DNA from: Rhizobium sophoriradicis
GTDB lineage: Bacteria > Pseudomonadota > Alphaproteobacteria > Rhizobiales > Rhizobiaceae
Assembly: GCF_003939025.1 (NCBI RefSeq)
Contig: NZ_RQIH01000001.1
Location: 62,001 to 126,000, forward strand
Direction: 5' to 3'
Length of the DNA: 64,000 nt
Below the pieces are notes generated by a model. It was given only the letters and a program-made list of their open reading frames with translations. It was not told the origin of the DNA and ran no database searches. Position 1 is the first letter of the stretch. Every line of letters starts with the position of its first letter. Below are positions 49,040-59,292 of the stretch, in pieces. The translations under genes and the position numbers were made by a program.

Positions 49040-50906
49040 TCACCGACGGGAAATGCAGAGCTCGCTGTGGCGGCCGAATGCATCCCGGGCGCGCACCGCG
49101 TATTGCGCGCCTTCCGGCGGCGACATGTGCAGGAATGCCGTCGAGATCAGCGGCGCGGGGCTGACCTTTTCAAAGGTCTCACCATCCCTGCTGGTGAGGA
49201 CATCGTAGAAGATGGCCGGACTGCTATCGCCGGCCGCCCAGAACAGCATGCGCTCCTCCCGGCCGCCGAGACCACGGTAGCGTTCGACGATAAGGCCGGT
49301 GGGTGCGGCAGGCTGCGCGCCGGTGTCGGGGACGACGAGCACCTGCGTCAGCGACGGCAAGGGTACATCGAGATCGACGCTGATCCGCCCCTCGTCGCAT
49401 TCGACGACACTGATCGGGTGCAGCAAAGCCGGCTCCTGGGCGCGACGCAGTTCGGCAAACTGCGCTTCGTCAGGTTCGGGCGGGGTGCCCACCGGCTCGA
49501 AGGGTCCGCGCGGATTGCTTTCGTCGCGCTGGGCCTCCCACACTTCCATCGGATTGGTGAATTCCTCGTCGATGCGCAGCAGGCACAATGCATGGCGACC
49601 GAGAGCGAGGCCGCCGACCTCCAGGCGCACGGCGGTCCGGCCCGAACGGTTGATGGCATCGACGCTGTGGATGAGGCTGATCGAAACACCCCCGCCCGGC
49701 AGCCGCGTCGGCAGGATCGCCAATCCATCCTGGTCGGGGGCCAGCGGCGGCTCGGCCGTTACCTTGCAGACAGTGTCGCCGAGCGTCGCCAGCAGCTCCA
49801 TCGACGTGAGACCGGGCTTTTTGATGATGTCGAAGGGCGGCGCCGTGTCGATGTCAGTCACCAGCCGATCCAGATCGGTCTTGTGCTCCCACTGCGCCTT
49901 GGTGAAATTGCGCGATCCGAAATAGGCAAAGATCGTGCGCTGGCTCCAGCCGCCGATAAAAGCGTGGTCATTGCTGAGGAAGGTGAAATTCGCCGCTTTC
50001 GGGGCGATGATGCGCCGGTCGTGCTGTTCGATGATGCGGGCAATGATGCCGGCATAATAGGTCTTGCCGTGCCAGCTGTGATGATCGCTCCAGCCGAGCT
50101 GCGGGTCGCATTCGTCATTGATGATCGGCAGGCCGGCAAGGCGCGGATGGTGCTCCTTGAGATAATCGACGACGAGCAGCGTGCGGTCGACAATGGCATG
50201 GGTTTTCGGGGTCAGGTCGTCCTTGCTGCCGTTGACGCCCTTCTCGTGGATCGAGATGTAGTCGAGGCGCGGCGGGCCGCCGCCGGTCAGGCAGCTGGTG
50301 CCGCTGTCGCAATGAGCCATCAGGGCGCGAAAGATCGGCGAGAGCGTGCGGGCGGTACCTGGGCCACCCATCGGCAGGCCGGGATCGACCGCATCGAGCC
50401 CTGCCACGCAGGCGTCGTAATAGTTGGTGTAGCCCTTGATCCCATAGGTCCACCAGCCGGAATCGGCCTCGTTCGTCGTTTCGAAGTACCAGGTGCGCAA
50501 TTCGTCCATGCCGTAGCGCGCGCCGTAGCGATCCGCCGATCACCGTCACCAGATCCCGCCAGCGCCTGACCTGATCCATGTCCTCATAGTCGGTGAAGAG
50601 GCCCGAGGGATTGCCCATCAGCTCGAAGAACGGCTTCAGGCGGTGTTCGATCATCACGTCGAGCGCCCGGTCGAGCAGGGACCAGTCATAACCCGCGCCG
50701 CCGGTCGAGCGCAGCAGATTGTAGAGATAATGGACGCGCAGATATCGGATGCCCTCGTTGGGCAGGCCGCCCATATAGGCGAGCATCTGGCGCATTTCGG
50801 GTTCGAGCAGCAGCTCGGCCGGCGAAAAGCCAGTGCCGCGCCAGAACCGGTTGAACGGGCGCACGGCCTGGCCGGCATCAACATTTATTCGCGTACGCTC
50901 GCGCAT
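49040..50906 (-). pseudogene. GH39-like glycoside hydrolase with a one-base frameshift
   Basis: From ATG 50906 the protein begins MRERTRINVDAGQAVRPFNR and reads a GH39-type barrel (FFELMGNPSGLFTDYEDMDQ). At VTVI, near 50537, one extra G breaks the frame; ADRYGARYGMDELRTWYFET continues in the next frame, with the acid/base Glu in TTNEADSGWW, and nucleophile candidate Glu in LPIINDECDPQLGW. The rest runs to 49040 with a C-terminal fibronectin-like beta domain (FYDVLTSRDGETFEKVSPAP). Joined, it is about 620 aa, a normal size. Decay or sequencing error; if real, translation could still begin at ATG 50509 but would lack the N-terminal barrel strands. Confidence 0.78.
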
Positions 50907-50976
50907 GGATCGTCTCTCTCCTAGGACGGAAATCTGGCGGTGCCGACCGAGCCGGCACAGGCGGCCGATTGCCTGA

Positions 50977-51810
50977 CTATTTGAACTTTTCGCGCATCGC
51001 ATCGATGCCGGGGATGGTTTTGGTCAGATGCTGATGGGCAGGATCGAAGCGCTGGATCAGCCCGCGGCGGTGTTTGCCGACGAGGATGGTGAAGATGTAG
51101 CCCCGGTGGCCGGGTGAGGTGACGGTCGGGTGGTAACCGCGATCGACCAGGACGGTATCGCCATCACGGGTCATCAGGATCTTGACCGGACCGTCGTCGT
51201 CATAGGTGATCTGGCTGCCGAAGCCGGTCTCCGGCAGGAACCGATAATGATAAAGTTCCTCGTGCAGGGTCTCGGCGTCGCCGTCTTCCGTATCGTGCTT
51301 GTGGGGAGGATAGCCCGACCAGCAGCCCTCGCCGGCATAGAGCTCGCTCACCAGAAGATTGCCGCAGCGCCCGTTCTGGCGCTGACCGAGCAGGTGGACG
51401 ATCCGCCGCTGGCTGTGCGTATCGGGCGAGCCGACATTGACCCCGTCGACCTCCTCAGGCGTGACGCGGAACGGGGTGTGGCGCGTCTCGCAGATGCCGC
51501 CGGCAATCGCGACTTCGGCCGGGCCGCCACGAGCCGATACCCGGACGTTGGCGTTGACGGGCGCGTAAACCGAGTCCGCATCGCCTTCCCAGATATCGGC
51601 TCGCCGGCCCACCGCCCCGAAGCTGACGTCATCCACCTCGATATCCACCTGCCCCGACAGCACGACGTAGAGGCTTTCGTGCAAGGGCAGCCGCCGCGTC
51701 TCCCGGCCATCCAACGGAAGCGCGAGGAGATCGAAGTAGATGAGATCGAGCGTCCTGGAGGAGGTATCCACAATGGGACGCTGCGCGGAGCGTGGAATGA
51801 ATTCAGGCAT
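50977..51810 (-). CDS. IolB-like 5-deoxy-glucuronate isomerase family protein
   Basis: 277 aa; the ATG at 51810 shares one base with the stop of the ABC ATPase gene (TGATG). It is a double cupin of the KduI/IolB class: metal site in GCWSGYPPHKHDTEDGDA, then ETLHEELYHYRFLPETGFGS and DRGYHPTVTSPGHRGYIF. IolB isomerises 5-deoxy-D-glucuronate in inositol breakdown; KduI-type enzymes act on uronates. Without other iol genes here, a related uronate-like substrate is likely, from the operon context. Confidence 0.82.
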   Translation of the reverse strand: MPEFIPRSAQRPIVDTSSRTLDLIYFDLLALPLDGRETRRLPLHESLYVVLSGQVDIEVDDVSFGAVGRRADIWEGDADSVYAPVNANVRVSARGGPAEVAIAGGICETRHTPFRVTPEEVDGVNVGSPDTHSQRRIVHLLGQRQNGRCGNLLVSELYAGEGCWSGYPPHKHDTEDGDAETLHEELYHYRFLPETGFGSQITYDDDGPVKILMTRDGDTVLVDRGYHPTVTSPGHRGYIFTILVGKHRRGLIQRFDPAHQHLTKTIPGIDAMREKFK

Positions 51811-52871
51811 CAATTGAACTCCGGAACGGTACGGTCGGCAAAGGGATTGAGCGACAGGGTTTCGGCGTAGTGACAGGCGGCCGCGTGCCCATCGGCCGTC
51901 ACGGCGCGCAGGTCCGGCACCTCCTGCCTGCAAAGCTCGGTGGCGTAGCGGCAGCGCGGATGAAATGCGCAGCCGGGAGGCGGATGCGCGGGGTCGGCGA
52001 CCTCGCCCGCCAGCCGGATGCGCTTGCCGTGGCGGCGCATCCTCGGATCGGCGATGGGCACCGCCGAAAGCAGCGCTTCGGTATAGGGATGGCGCGGGCG
52101 CGAAAAGATCTGCTCCGTCGGCGCCTTTTCGACCACCCGGCCGACATACATGACGGCAATATTGTCCGAGATGTGCCGGACGACCGAGAGATCGTGAGCG
52201 ACGAAAAGATAGGTCAGGCCGAACTGCTCCTGCAGATCCTGCAGGAGATTGATGGTCTGAGCCTGCACGCTGACATCGAGCGCCGAGACCGCCTCATCCG
52301 CGATGACAAGGCGCGGGTTGGACGCCAGCGCCCGGGCAATTCCGATGCGCTGGCGTTCGCCGCCCGAAAAGGCATGCGGGTAGCGGCGCATATATTCGGG
52401 CCGCAGGCCTACACTCTGCATCAGCTCGGCGACCCGGTGCTCGAGTTCCCGGCCCTTGGCGATGCCGTTGACGCTCAATACCTCACCGATAATGTCGATG
52501 ACGGGAAGACGCGGATTGAGCGAGGATTGCGGATCCTGGAACACGATGCGCAGGTCACGGTGGACTTCATCGAGGGCGGGACCGGAGAGGGCCGCCAGAT
52601 CCACCGTGCCGCCGCTGCGATCGCGATAGCGGATCTCGCCGCTGGTCGGCTGGTAGATGCGCAGCACTGTGCGGGCAAGTGTGGACTTGCCGCAGCCGGA
52701 TTCACCGACAATGCCAAGCGTCTCGCCGTCATCGACGCGAAGCGAAACGCCGTCGACCGCCTTGACGTGGCCGACGACCCGTCGGAACGCGCCCTTGCGG
52801 ATGGGGAAATGCATCCTGAGATCGTTCAGTTCGAGCAGCGGGCTTGGCTGCGTCATGGGATCGGCCATCAT
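51810..52871 (-). CDS. Peptide-type ABC transporter ATPase (OppF/DppF-like)
   Basis: 353 aa from ATG 52871 overlapping the OppD-like stop. Walker [20 protein letters not shown], signature [18 protein letters not shown], Walker [21 protein letters not shown], then [14 protein letters not shown]. The C-terminal oligopeptide extension [17 protein letters not shown] carries an Fe-S-like cysteine set. It energises import of an oligomer-sized solute with the four neighbouring genes. Confidence 0.93.
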   Translation of the reverse strand: MMADPMTQPSPLLELNDLRMHFPIRKGAFRRVVGHVKAVDGVSLRVDDGETLGIVGESGCGKSTLARTVLRIYQPTSGEIRYRDRSGGTVDLAALSGPALDEVHRDLRIVFQDPQSSLNPRLPVIDIIGEVLSVNGIAKGRELEHRVAELMQSVGLRPEYMRRYPHAFSGGERQRIGIARALASNPRLVIADEAVSALDVSVQAQTINLLQDLQEQFGLTYLFVAHDLSVVRHISDNIAVMYVGRVVEKAPTEQIFSRPRHPYTEALLSAVPIADPRMRRHGKRIRLAGEVADPAHPPPGCAFHPRCRYATELCRQEVPDLRAVTADGHAAACHYAETLSLNPFADRTVPEFN

Positions 52872-53914
52872 TGTCTTCCCTCGTAAAGCAGGCAGCTGGC
52901 GACGTGCCCGACACCGATGACGACGGACTCGGGGTCTTTCTGATCGCACAGCCCCGCCCTCGCCTGCCTGCATCGGGGATGAAAGCTGCAGCCTTCGGGC
53001 CGGTCGAAACGTGAGGGCACCATGCCCTCGATGGTCGCGAGCCGTTCGGTCGGCTGCCCGTGCATGCGCGGCGCCGATTGCAGCAGGGCCTTGGTGTAGG
53101 GATGAACGGGCGCATGGAAGATCGTGTCGACGTCACCCGCCTCCACCACTCGGCCGACATACATGACGACGACCTCGTCGGCGATCTCGGCCACCACGCC
53201 GAGATCATGGGTGACGAACAGTACCGAGAGCCCGAATTCGGCCTGCAGCGAGGCGAGGAGATCGAGGATATTGGCCTGGGTGGTCACATCAAGCGCCGTG
53301 GTCGGCTCGTCGGCGATCAGCAGTTTAGGACGACAGGCGAGCGCCAGCGCGATGCAGACGCGCTGGCGCATGCCGCCGGAAAACTGGAAGGCATAGCTTT
53401 CCATGCGCTCGGCCGGCCGGGGAATGCCGACGAGAGCCAGCGTTTCGATCGCATGCTCGCGCGCTTCCTTCTTTCCCATTTTCAGATGCAGGCGGATCAC
53501 CTCCATCATCTGGTTGCCGATCGTATGGACGGGTGAAAGTGCTGCCATCGGCTCCTGGCTGATCAGGCCGATCTGGGCACCGCGGATCGTCCGCATATCG
53601 CGGCCGCGCGGGTCGAGCGCCGCGAGATCGATCGCGGGGGCTGCCGGATCGGGCCGGTAGCGGATCGCGCCCGAGACGATCCGCCCGCCGCGCGGGACCT
53701 GGTTGAGGATCGAGCGGCCGGTGATGCTCTTGCCCGACCCGGATTCGCCGACGACGCAGACCGTCCTGCCGCGCGGGATGGAGAAGGAGACGCCGTCGAC
53801 CGCCCTCACCGTGCCCGCGCCGCCGAAGAAATGAGTCCTGAGCTCGTCGACCTCGATCAGTGGATCGCGATCCCCCTGCCGGCCGCCGGCGGCGAAATTG
53901 GCGTCAGTATTCAT
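52868..53914 (-). CDS. Peptide-type ABC transporter ATPase (OppD/DppD-like)
   Basis: 348 aa from ATG 53914 ([20 protein letters not shown]), which overlaps the permease end by 11 bases. Walker [20 protein letters not shown], signature [18 protein letters not shown], Walker [21 protein letters not shown], and [17 protein letters not shown]-terminal [19 protein letters not shown]. Second ATPase of the heterodimer. Confidence 0.93.
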   Translation of the reverse strand: MNTDANFAAGGRQGDRDPLIEVDELRTHFFGGAGTVRAVDGVSFSIPRGRTVCVVGESGSGKSITGRSILNQVPRGGRIVSGAIRYRPDPAAPAIDLAALDPRGRDMRTIRGAQIGLISQEPMAALSPVHTIGNQMMEVIRLHLKMGKKEAREHAIETLALVGIPRPAERMESYAFQFSGGMRQRVCIALALACRPKLLIADEPTTALDVTTQANILDLLASLQAEFGLSVLFVTHDLGVVAEIADEVVVMYVGRVVEAGDVDTIFHAPVHPYTKALLQSAPRMHGQPTERLATIEGMVPSRFDRPEGCSFHPRCRQARAGLCDQKDPESVVIGVGHVASCLLYEGRQ

Positions 53915-55046
53915 AGGGATCTGCAGCATCGCGTAATCCATCACCAAGGAAATTGAGGGCAAGTACGGTGACGATCACCGCCAGGCCCGGAAGAAACAGC
54001 CAGGGTGCGCTCGTGACCGCGAGAATGTTCTGCGCCTCCTGCAGCAGCACACCCCAGCTGACGACCGGCGGCCGCAGGCCGATTCCGAGGAAAGAAAGTG
54101 CGGTTTCGGCAAGGATCATCGTCGGGATGGCGAGCGTGACCGAGGCAATGATGTGGCTCATGAAGGACGGGACCATGTGCCGCCAGATGATGCGCATCCT
54201 GGAGCAGCCATCGAGATGGGCGGCGATGACGAAGTCTTCGGTCTTCAGCGACAGGAAACGGCCGCGCACCACACGTGCCAAGTCGGTCCAGCCGATCAGC
54301 GACAGGATGACGGTGATCCAGAGATAGACCAGGATCGGGTCGGCGCTGATCGGCACGGCAGCCGCAAGCCCCATCCACAGCGGAATGGTCGGGATCGAGT
54401 TGATGAGCTCGATGGAACGCTGGATGACATCGTCCACCCAACCGCCGTAAAGACCGGAGATGCCCCCGAGGATGATGCCGAGGACGAGGCTGATCGCGAC
54501 ACCGATCAGACCCACGGACATGGAAACGCGCGTGCCATGCACCGTTCGGCTGAAGACGTCGCGCCCCAGCCGGTCGGCGCCGAACAGGTAGAAGGGCTTG
54601 CCCGCCTCGATCGGGCCGATCAGGTGACGGTCGAGATCGAACAATCCCCAGAGCCGGTAAGGTTCGCCTTTGACGAAGAAGCCCACGGGAATGACGACGG
54701 CCGGATCAGGCACATAGGTTCGGCTGAGTGCGATCGGGTCGACCTTCATCGAATAGCCGTTGACATAGAGCGGATGAAATCTCCCCGCCGCATCATAGCC
54801 GGCGAACCTCAGCTGCTGAGGTGGCGCATAGGTATAGCGGGAATCATAGGTCTGCGAGGAAACCGGAGCGAGAACCTCGGCAAACAGGGCGACTAGGTAA
54901 ATCAGCAGGATGACGACGCCGGCCCCAAGCGCCAGCCGGTGGCGGCGGAAGCGGTGCCAGATGAGTTTCCACTGGCCGGCGACCGCATCGGAATTGCGAA
55001 CACGTTCAGGTATCAGTGCGATGGCTTGATCGGTCATTGGTATCAT
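53904..55046 (-). CDS. ABC transporter permease (DppC-like)
   Basis: 380 aa with six predicted membrane spans. The first is GAGVVILLIYLVALFAEVLA, followed by a large periplasmic insert (about 70-170), as in some OppC proteins. The EAA loop is FVIAAHLDGCSRMRIIWRHM. Final spans include LFLPGLAVIVTVLALNFLGD. Either ATG 55046 or 55037 could start it. Four bases separate it from the DppB-like gene. Confidence 0.92.
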   Translation of the reverse strand: MIPMTDQAIALIPERVRNSDAVAGQWKLIWHRFRRHRLALGAGVVILLIYLVALFAEVLAPVSSQTYDSRYTYAPPQQLRFAGYDAAGRFHPLYVNGYSMKVDPIALSRTYVPDPAVVIPVGFFVKGEPYRLWGLFDLDRHLIGPIEAGKPFYLFGADRLGRDVFSRTVHGTRVSMSVGLIGVAISLVLGIILGGISGLYGGWVDDVIQRSIELINSIPTIPLWMGLAAAVPISADPILVYLWITVILSLIGWTDLARVVRGRFLSLKTEDFVIAAHLDGCSRMRIIWRHMVPSFMSHIIASVTLAIPTMILAETALSFLGIGLRPPVVSWGVLLQEAQNILAVTSAPWLFLPGLAVIVTVLALNFLGDGLRDAADPYEY

Positions 55047-55049
55047 TCC

Positions 55050-56042
55050 TCAGCCATTGCGAATGCGTGGATCGAGCCAGGCAAGCAGCAGGTCTGAGAT
55101 CAGCGTGCCGATCAGCGTCAGCATGCTCATCAGCAGGATGAAGGTGCCGGCCAGATACATGTCCTGGGCAAACAGGGCGTTGAGAAGTAGCGGTCCCGTG
55201 ATCGGCAGGCTAAGGACGATGGAGACCACCACCGAACCCGAGACGAGGTGCGGCAGCACCCAGCCGACCGTCGAGACGAAGGGGTTGAGCGCCACCCGCA
55301 CCGGATATTTCAGCAGCAGCCGGATTTCGCTCAGGCCCCGGGCGCGCGCCATGTCGACATAGGGCTTGTTGAGCTCGTCGAGCAGGTTGGCGCGCATGAT
55401 GCGGATCAGCGCCGCCGTCGCACCGGTGCCGAGCACGACGACCGGGATCCACATATGCGAGATGAGATCGCCGAACTTGGCCCAGCTCCAGGCAGCGTTG
55501 ATATAGAGGGGCGAAAACAGCCCGCCGACGCTTTGGCCGAAATACTGGGCCGAGACGAACATCAGCACCAGCGCCAGCAGGAAATTCGGGATGGCAAGGC
55601 CAAGAAAGCCGAAGAAGGTGGCGAAATAATCGCCGAGCGAATATTGCCGCACGGCCGAATAGATGCCGATCGGAAAGGCCACCGCCCAGACGAAGAGCAG
55701 CGTGGTGACCGAGACCACCATGGTCAGGCCCATGCGTGCCCAGATCAATTCGCTGACCGGCTTGTTCCAATCGAGGGACTGGCCGAAATCGCCATGCAGC
55801 AGGATGCCGCTGATCCATTTCCAATATTGCACCGTCCAAGGCTGATCGAGGCCATAGCGCTCGCGCAGGCCGGCGATGACGCTGGGATCGATGGTTTCGT
55901 TCTGCGAGGCGAGACGCGCGGTCATCGCAGTCAGGAAGTCGCCCGGTGGCAGCTGAATGATGATGAAGGTCACGACCGAGATCGCGAACATCATCGGGAT
56001 CATGTAAAGCAGACGTCTGATGATGAAGCCGGCCATGTTCAA
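55050..56042 (-). CDS. ABC transporter permease (DppB-like)
   Basis: 330 aa, six spans. The N-terminal anchor is RRLLYMIPMMFAISVVTFII then IQLPPGDF, the OppB hallmark. The EAA loop is YVDMARARGLSEIRLLLKYP. The tail is DLLLAWLDPRIRNG. It pairs with the DppC-like permease. The nearest upstream neighbour, the binding protein, ends 103 bases away. Confidence 0.92.
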   Translation of the reverse strand: MNMAGFIIRRLLYMIPMMFAISVVTFIIIQLPPGDFLTAMTARLASQNETIDPSVIAGLRERYGLDQPWTVQYWKWISGILLHGDFGQSLDWNKPVSELIWARMGLTMVVSVTTLLFVWAVAFPIGIYSAVRQYSLGDYFATFFGFLGLAIPNFLLALVLMFVSAQYFGQSVGGLFSPLYINAAWSWAKFGDLISHMWIPVVVLGTGATAALIRIMRANLLDELNKPYVDMARARGLSEIRLLLKYPVRVALNPFVSTVGWVLPHLVSGSVVVSIVLSLPITGPLLLNALFAQDMYLAGTFILLMSMLTLIGTLISDLLLAWLDPRIRNG

Positions 56043-56145
56043 GCTCCTTCAACCGGCGATCGCCGGTCGCAATGGGTGATTGGGCGGGGCTGTGCCTTGC
56101 TTTGGGAATGGCGCCCACGGACGCCATTCCACCGATCACGTGGCT

Positions 56146-58071
56146 TTACTGCTGGTAGTAGAAAGTCTCGGGCTTCGCCGGTCCCGGCGTCATGTAGAAT
56201 GACGTGCTGGGGATGACCTTCGGAACGTTGTGCATGTTGGTCTTGACGATGCCGACACGATCCGGCTCCAGGTTCGTGCCGATCACGTAGAACTCGTCAC
56301 GGGTGATCGCCAGCAGTTCTTTCATGGCGGCGAGCTGCTTGTCGAGCGTCGGGGCTTCCTGCACCTGCCGGTAAAGATCCATCTGCTTCTTGGCGGCAGC
56401 GCTTGGTTCCTGCGCGTTCGGATCCTTGGGGTTCTGGTAATAAAGGCCCCAAGCGGTGGCGAAGCTCGATTCAAATTCGTGCGGAAAATACCATTTGGGA
56501 TCGAGCAGGCCGAGGAAGTCGTAACCGCCGCCGCCGACCCATCCGAGGCCGTCATTGTCGTTGTTCTGCAGGCGGGAGAAGATCAACGAGCGTTCGGCCG
56601 GGCGCGGCTGCATGTCGATGCCGACGGCCCGCCAGTAGCGCTGGATCATCTCGAGGGCGTCGACCTGGATCGGGCTTCCGGTCAAGGCGTCGATGGCAAA
56701 AGTGATCCGCTTGCCGTCCTGGCCGAGACGAAAACCTTCGGCGTCGCGTTTGGTCAGGCCCGCCTTGTCGAGATATTGATTGGCGAGATCGACGTTATAT
56801 TCCAGATATTGCGTCGCCATCTTCTCGTCGTAGAGCGCTGATCCTTCCCGGGGTGCGGCCTGATAGGGCTTGGCCTGCCCGGCATAGATCAGCTGGTTGA
56901 GCTCCTCGCGGTTGATGGCGTGGCTGAGGCCGATGCGGAAATCCTTGTTGGAGAAGGCTGCGCGCAAGGCCGGGTTCTTGTGGGTCTGGTTGAGCGTGAT
57001 CAGCAGCGCGTTCGACCAGGCCGGCCGGGCGATGAACAGGCCGTAGCCGCCCTTCTGCTGGTTCTGCACGATCACCGTGCGGGCGTCCGTCGTCTCGATG
57101 AAGCGGTTCTGCATGTCGATTTCGCCGCTGATCGCCTTCAGGATGATCGCCTGGGTATCCTGCATCACGTCGATGGTGATGCGGTCGAAGTAGGGCAGCT
57201 GGTTTCCTGATGTATCCACCTTGGCATAGTAGGGATTGCGTTCGGCGACGACCTGGGTCGTGCCGTTATAGGGCGCCGTCAATACCCAGGCATCAAGCGT
57301 CGGGCGGCCGAGATCGCGCCAGCGACCGGGAAATCCGATCTTGTTGTTGAAGAGCTGGACCCAGTCTGTTGCGCCTGCCGCCTTCACCAGGGCGTCGATG
57401 CCGTCGGGATTGAAATCCTTGTGGAACTGCTTGAGGTAGTGCGCGGGTGCCGCAGCCAAAATATCGGAGCCGCGCACAGTCGCCATATTCATCAGGAACA
57501 GGCCGTTCGGCGCGGCGAATTTGAAGACCACCTTGTCGTCGCCGATCTTCTCGACCCTGACGGTCTGACCACCCGCGGTCAGCCAGTTCGGCGCAGCGGG
57601 TGTGATCTTGGTGTTGCGCAGCACGTTCTCGTTCCACCAGACCAGATCGTCGGCAGTAAAGGGTTTGCCGTCCGACCAGCGCGTGCCTTGCCGCAGGGTG
57701 AACGTATATTCGGTGGCATTCGCATTGACTTCGACGCTCTTGGCAATGTCTGGGATCACCTCGGTCCATTCCGGGTTCCAGCGGACAAGCCTGGTATAAC
57801 CGATCGAACGTTCGATCTCGCTGTCCCCACCGCCGAAGGTGGCCGTGCGCCAGGTGCCGCCATAGGCGCCGACCGATTCAAGCGGCGTGAGCACCAGCGG
57901 CTCCTTGGGCAGCCGCTGGTCAACCGGCGGCAACTTGCCGGCATCGACGAGCGCCTTGAGTTCCGGCGCCTCCTGAAAACCGAGCGCGGCGCCGGCCCAA
58001 CCCGCACCGATGAGGATGGCAGCGGCGACGGTCGAGACGACCTGCCGTCGTAGAGTTCTTGCGTATTGCAT
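56146..58071 (-). CDS. ABC transporter solute-binding protein (family 5, oligomer type)
   Basis: 641 aa from ATG 58071 with GGGAGGAG just upstream; the upstream frame is not protein-like. Signal peptide: RTLRRQVVSTVAAAILIGAG then WAGAALGF, probably cleaved near residue 31. Family-5 features: YTFTLRQGTRWSDGKPFTAD, YNGTTQVVAERNPYYAKVDT and VDALEMIQRYWRAVGIDMQP. The larger size is like binders of oligosaccharides or non-peptide ligands in rhizobia. Given the glycosidase, epimerase and IolB-like genes in the operon, the ligand is probably a plant-derived glycoside. It is the first operon gene and lies next to LacI-type operators. Confidence 0.92.
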   Translation of the reverse strand: MQYARTLRRQVVSTVAAAILIGAGWAGAALGFQEAPELKALVDAGKLPPVDQRLPKEPLVLTPLESVGAYGGTWRTATFGGGDSEIERSIGYTRLVRWNPEWTEVIPDIAKSVEVNANATEYTFTLRQGTRWSDGKPFTADDLVWWNENVLRNTKITPAAPNWLTAGGQTVRVEKIGDDKVVFKFAAPNGLFLMNMATVRGSDILAAAPAHYLKQFHKDFNPDGIDALVKAAGATDWVQLFNNKIGFPGRWRDLGRPTLDAWVLTAPYNGTTQVVAERNPYYAKVDTSGNQLPYFDRITIDVMQDTQAIILKAISGEIDMQNRFIETTDARTVIVQNQQKGGYGLFIARPAWSNALLITLNQTHKNPALRAAFSNKDFRIGLSHAINREELNQLIYAGQAKPYQAAPREGSALYDEKMATQYLEYNVDLANQYLDKAGLTKRDAEGFRLGQDGKRITFAIDALTGSPIQVDALEMIQRYWRAVGIDMQPRPAERSLIFSRLQNNDNDGLGWVGGGGYDFLGLLDPKWYFPHEFESSFATAWGLYYQNPKDPNAQEPSAAAKKQMDLYRQVQEAPTLDKQLAAMKELLAITRDEFYVIGTNLEPDRVGIVKTNMHNVPKVIPSTSFYMTPGPAKPETFYYQQ

Positions 58072-58098
58072 TTTCTCCTCCCAAGGATCTCGCCGTAG

Positions 58099-58143
58099 GT
58101 TATCGTTAACGTAATCTCCTCTTCTGGTTACGTTAACGTTACC
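58099..58143. promoter_or_regulatory. Two LacI-type operator palindromes over the transporter promoter
   Basis: GTTATCGTTAACGTAATC (58099-58116) and GGTTACGTTAACGTTACC (58126-58143) share the palindromic core CGTTAACG, with centres 27 bases apart. On the minus strand TTGACA (58158-58153) lies 17 bases before TAACGT (58135-58130), so the -10 would lie inside the second palindrome. A less perfect TTATCGTTATCG repeat sits at 58221-58232 nearer the LacI gene. The layout predicts repression of the operon by the adjacent LacI protein. Confidence 0.7.
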
Positions 58144-58265
58144 GCTCAATCTTGTCAAAAAGATTCTCGGTATCGGATAATCAGCTGGAGGATCCTTGGA
58201 TTTTCCCGAGGTTATGATAGTTATCGTTATCGCAAATTATCGCCCCCACTTATGAGACCACCCCT

Positions 58266-59273
58266 GTGAGCCGCCCCAAAGAGCCAGAATTCAAGATAAC
58301 CATTGCCGATGTCGCGCGCGCCGCAGGCGTCTCGCCGATGACCGTGTCGCGCGTGCTCAACGACCAGGGTGGAGCCAGCGCGGAAACCACCCAGCGAATT
58401 CTTTCGGCGGCGAGCCAGCTCAACTACCGACCTAATCCTTTCGCGCGCGGATTGCGGTCCGATCGCTCGAAGACCATTGGCCTTCTCGTTCCTGACATCA
58501 CCAATCCGTTTTTTCCCGAAGTCATACGGGGGGCGGAGGATGCGGCGAGCGCGGCCGGCTACAATTTGCTTCTGTCCAATGTCGTCGAGAACAGCAAGCG
58601 GGAGGAAGAACTCATCGAAGCATTGCTCAGGCATCGGGTCGACGGGATCATCGTCTGCAGCCCGCGGCTGCCAGACGCCGCACTGCACAAGGCGCTGGCG
58701 CCGCACCGCGCCGTCGTGCTCATCAACCGCGAGGCTCCAAACGAGATCGCGGGAACCATCGTTACGGACTATGAGATCGGCGCATCGCGCGCCATCGACC
58801 ATCTGGTAGAGCGCGGACGGCGCAAGATCGCGATCATCGCCGGGCCGCGCAGCTCGTTCGGCGGCAAGAGCCGTCTTATCGGTTTCCGCAAGACACTGGC
58901 CGCCCACGGAATTGAGGCGCAGGCGATCGTCCATTGCGACCCGACCGCGGCCGGCGGGCAGACGGCCGCCGCGCAATTGCTGGCAGAAATCCCCGGCATC
59001 GATGCCCTGATCTGCTACAACGACCTCAACGCTATCGGCGCCATGAAGGCCTGCCGGGCTGCCGGCATTTCCATTCCCGAACAAATCGCGCTGATCGGCT
59101 TCGACGACATCCCGGCGGCCGAATTGCTGTCTCCGGCGCTGACGACGCTGCGGGTGCATAAGCGGGAAATGGGCGAGGAAGCCGTGCGCCTGCTGCTCAG
59201 CCGCATCGCCACCAAGAACCGTCAGCACGGCATCGTCATCGTGCCCGAACTCATCATCCGCGAAACGACCTGA
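58266..59273 (+). CDS. LacI-family transcriptional repressor of the transporter operon
   Basis: 335 aa with a GTG start. HTH and hinge: DVARAAGVSPMTVSRVLND, LSAASQLNYRPNPFARGLRS. The effector-binding domain has TIGLLVPDITNPFFPEVIRG, RHRVDGIIVCSPRLPDAALH and ALIGFDDIPAAELLSPALT. It is divergent from the solute-binding protein gene and its hinge class (SAA...NYRPN) fits palindromes with a CG centre. The fucosidase follows 19 bases after its stop, so they may share a transcript. The inducer is probably a sugar from the pathway. Confidence 0.9.
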   Translation: MSRPKEPEFKITIADVARAAGVSPMTVSRVLNDQGGASAETTQRILSAASQLNYRPNPFARGLRSDRSKTIGLLVPDITNPFFPEVIRGAEDAASAAGYNLLLSNVVENSKREEELIEALLRHRVDGIIVCSPRLPDAALHKALAPHRAVVLINREAPNEIAGTIVTDYEIGASRAIDHLVERGRRKIAIIAGPRSSFGGKSRLIGFRKTLAAHGIEAQAIVHCDPTAAGGQTAAAQLLAEIPGIDALICYNDLNAIGAMKACRAAGISIPEQIALIGFDDIPAAELLSPALTTLRVHKREMGEEAVRLLLSRIATKNRQHGIVIVPELIIRETT

Positions 59274-59292
59274 AGAACAGGAGGAGTATCCG

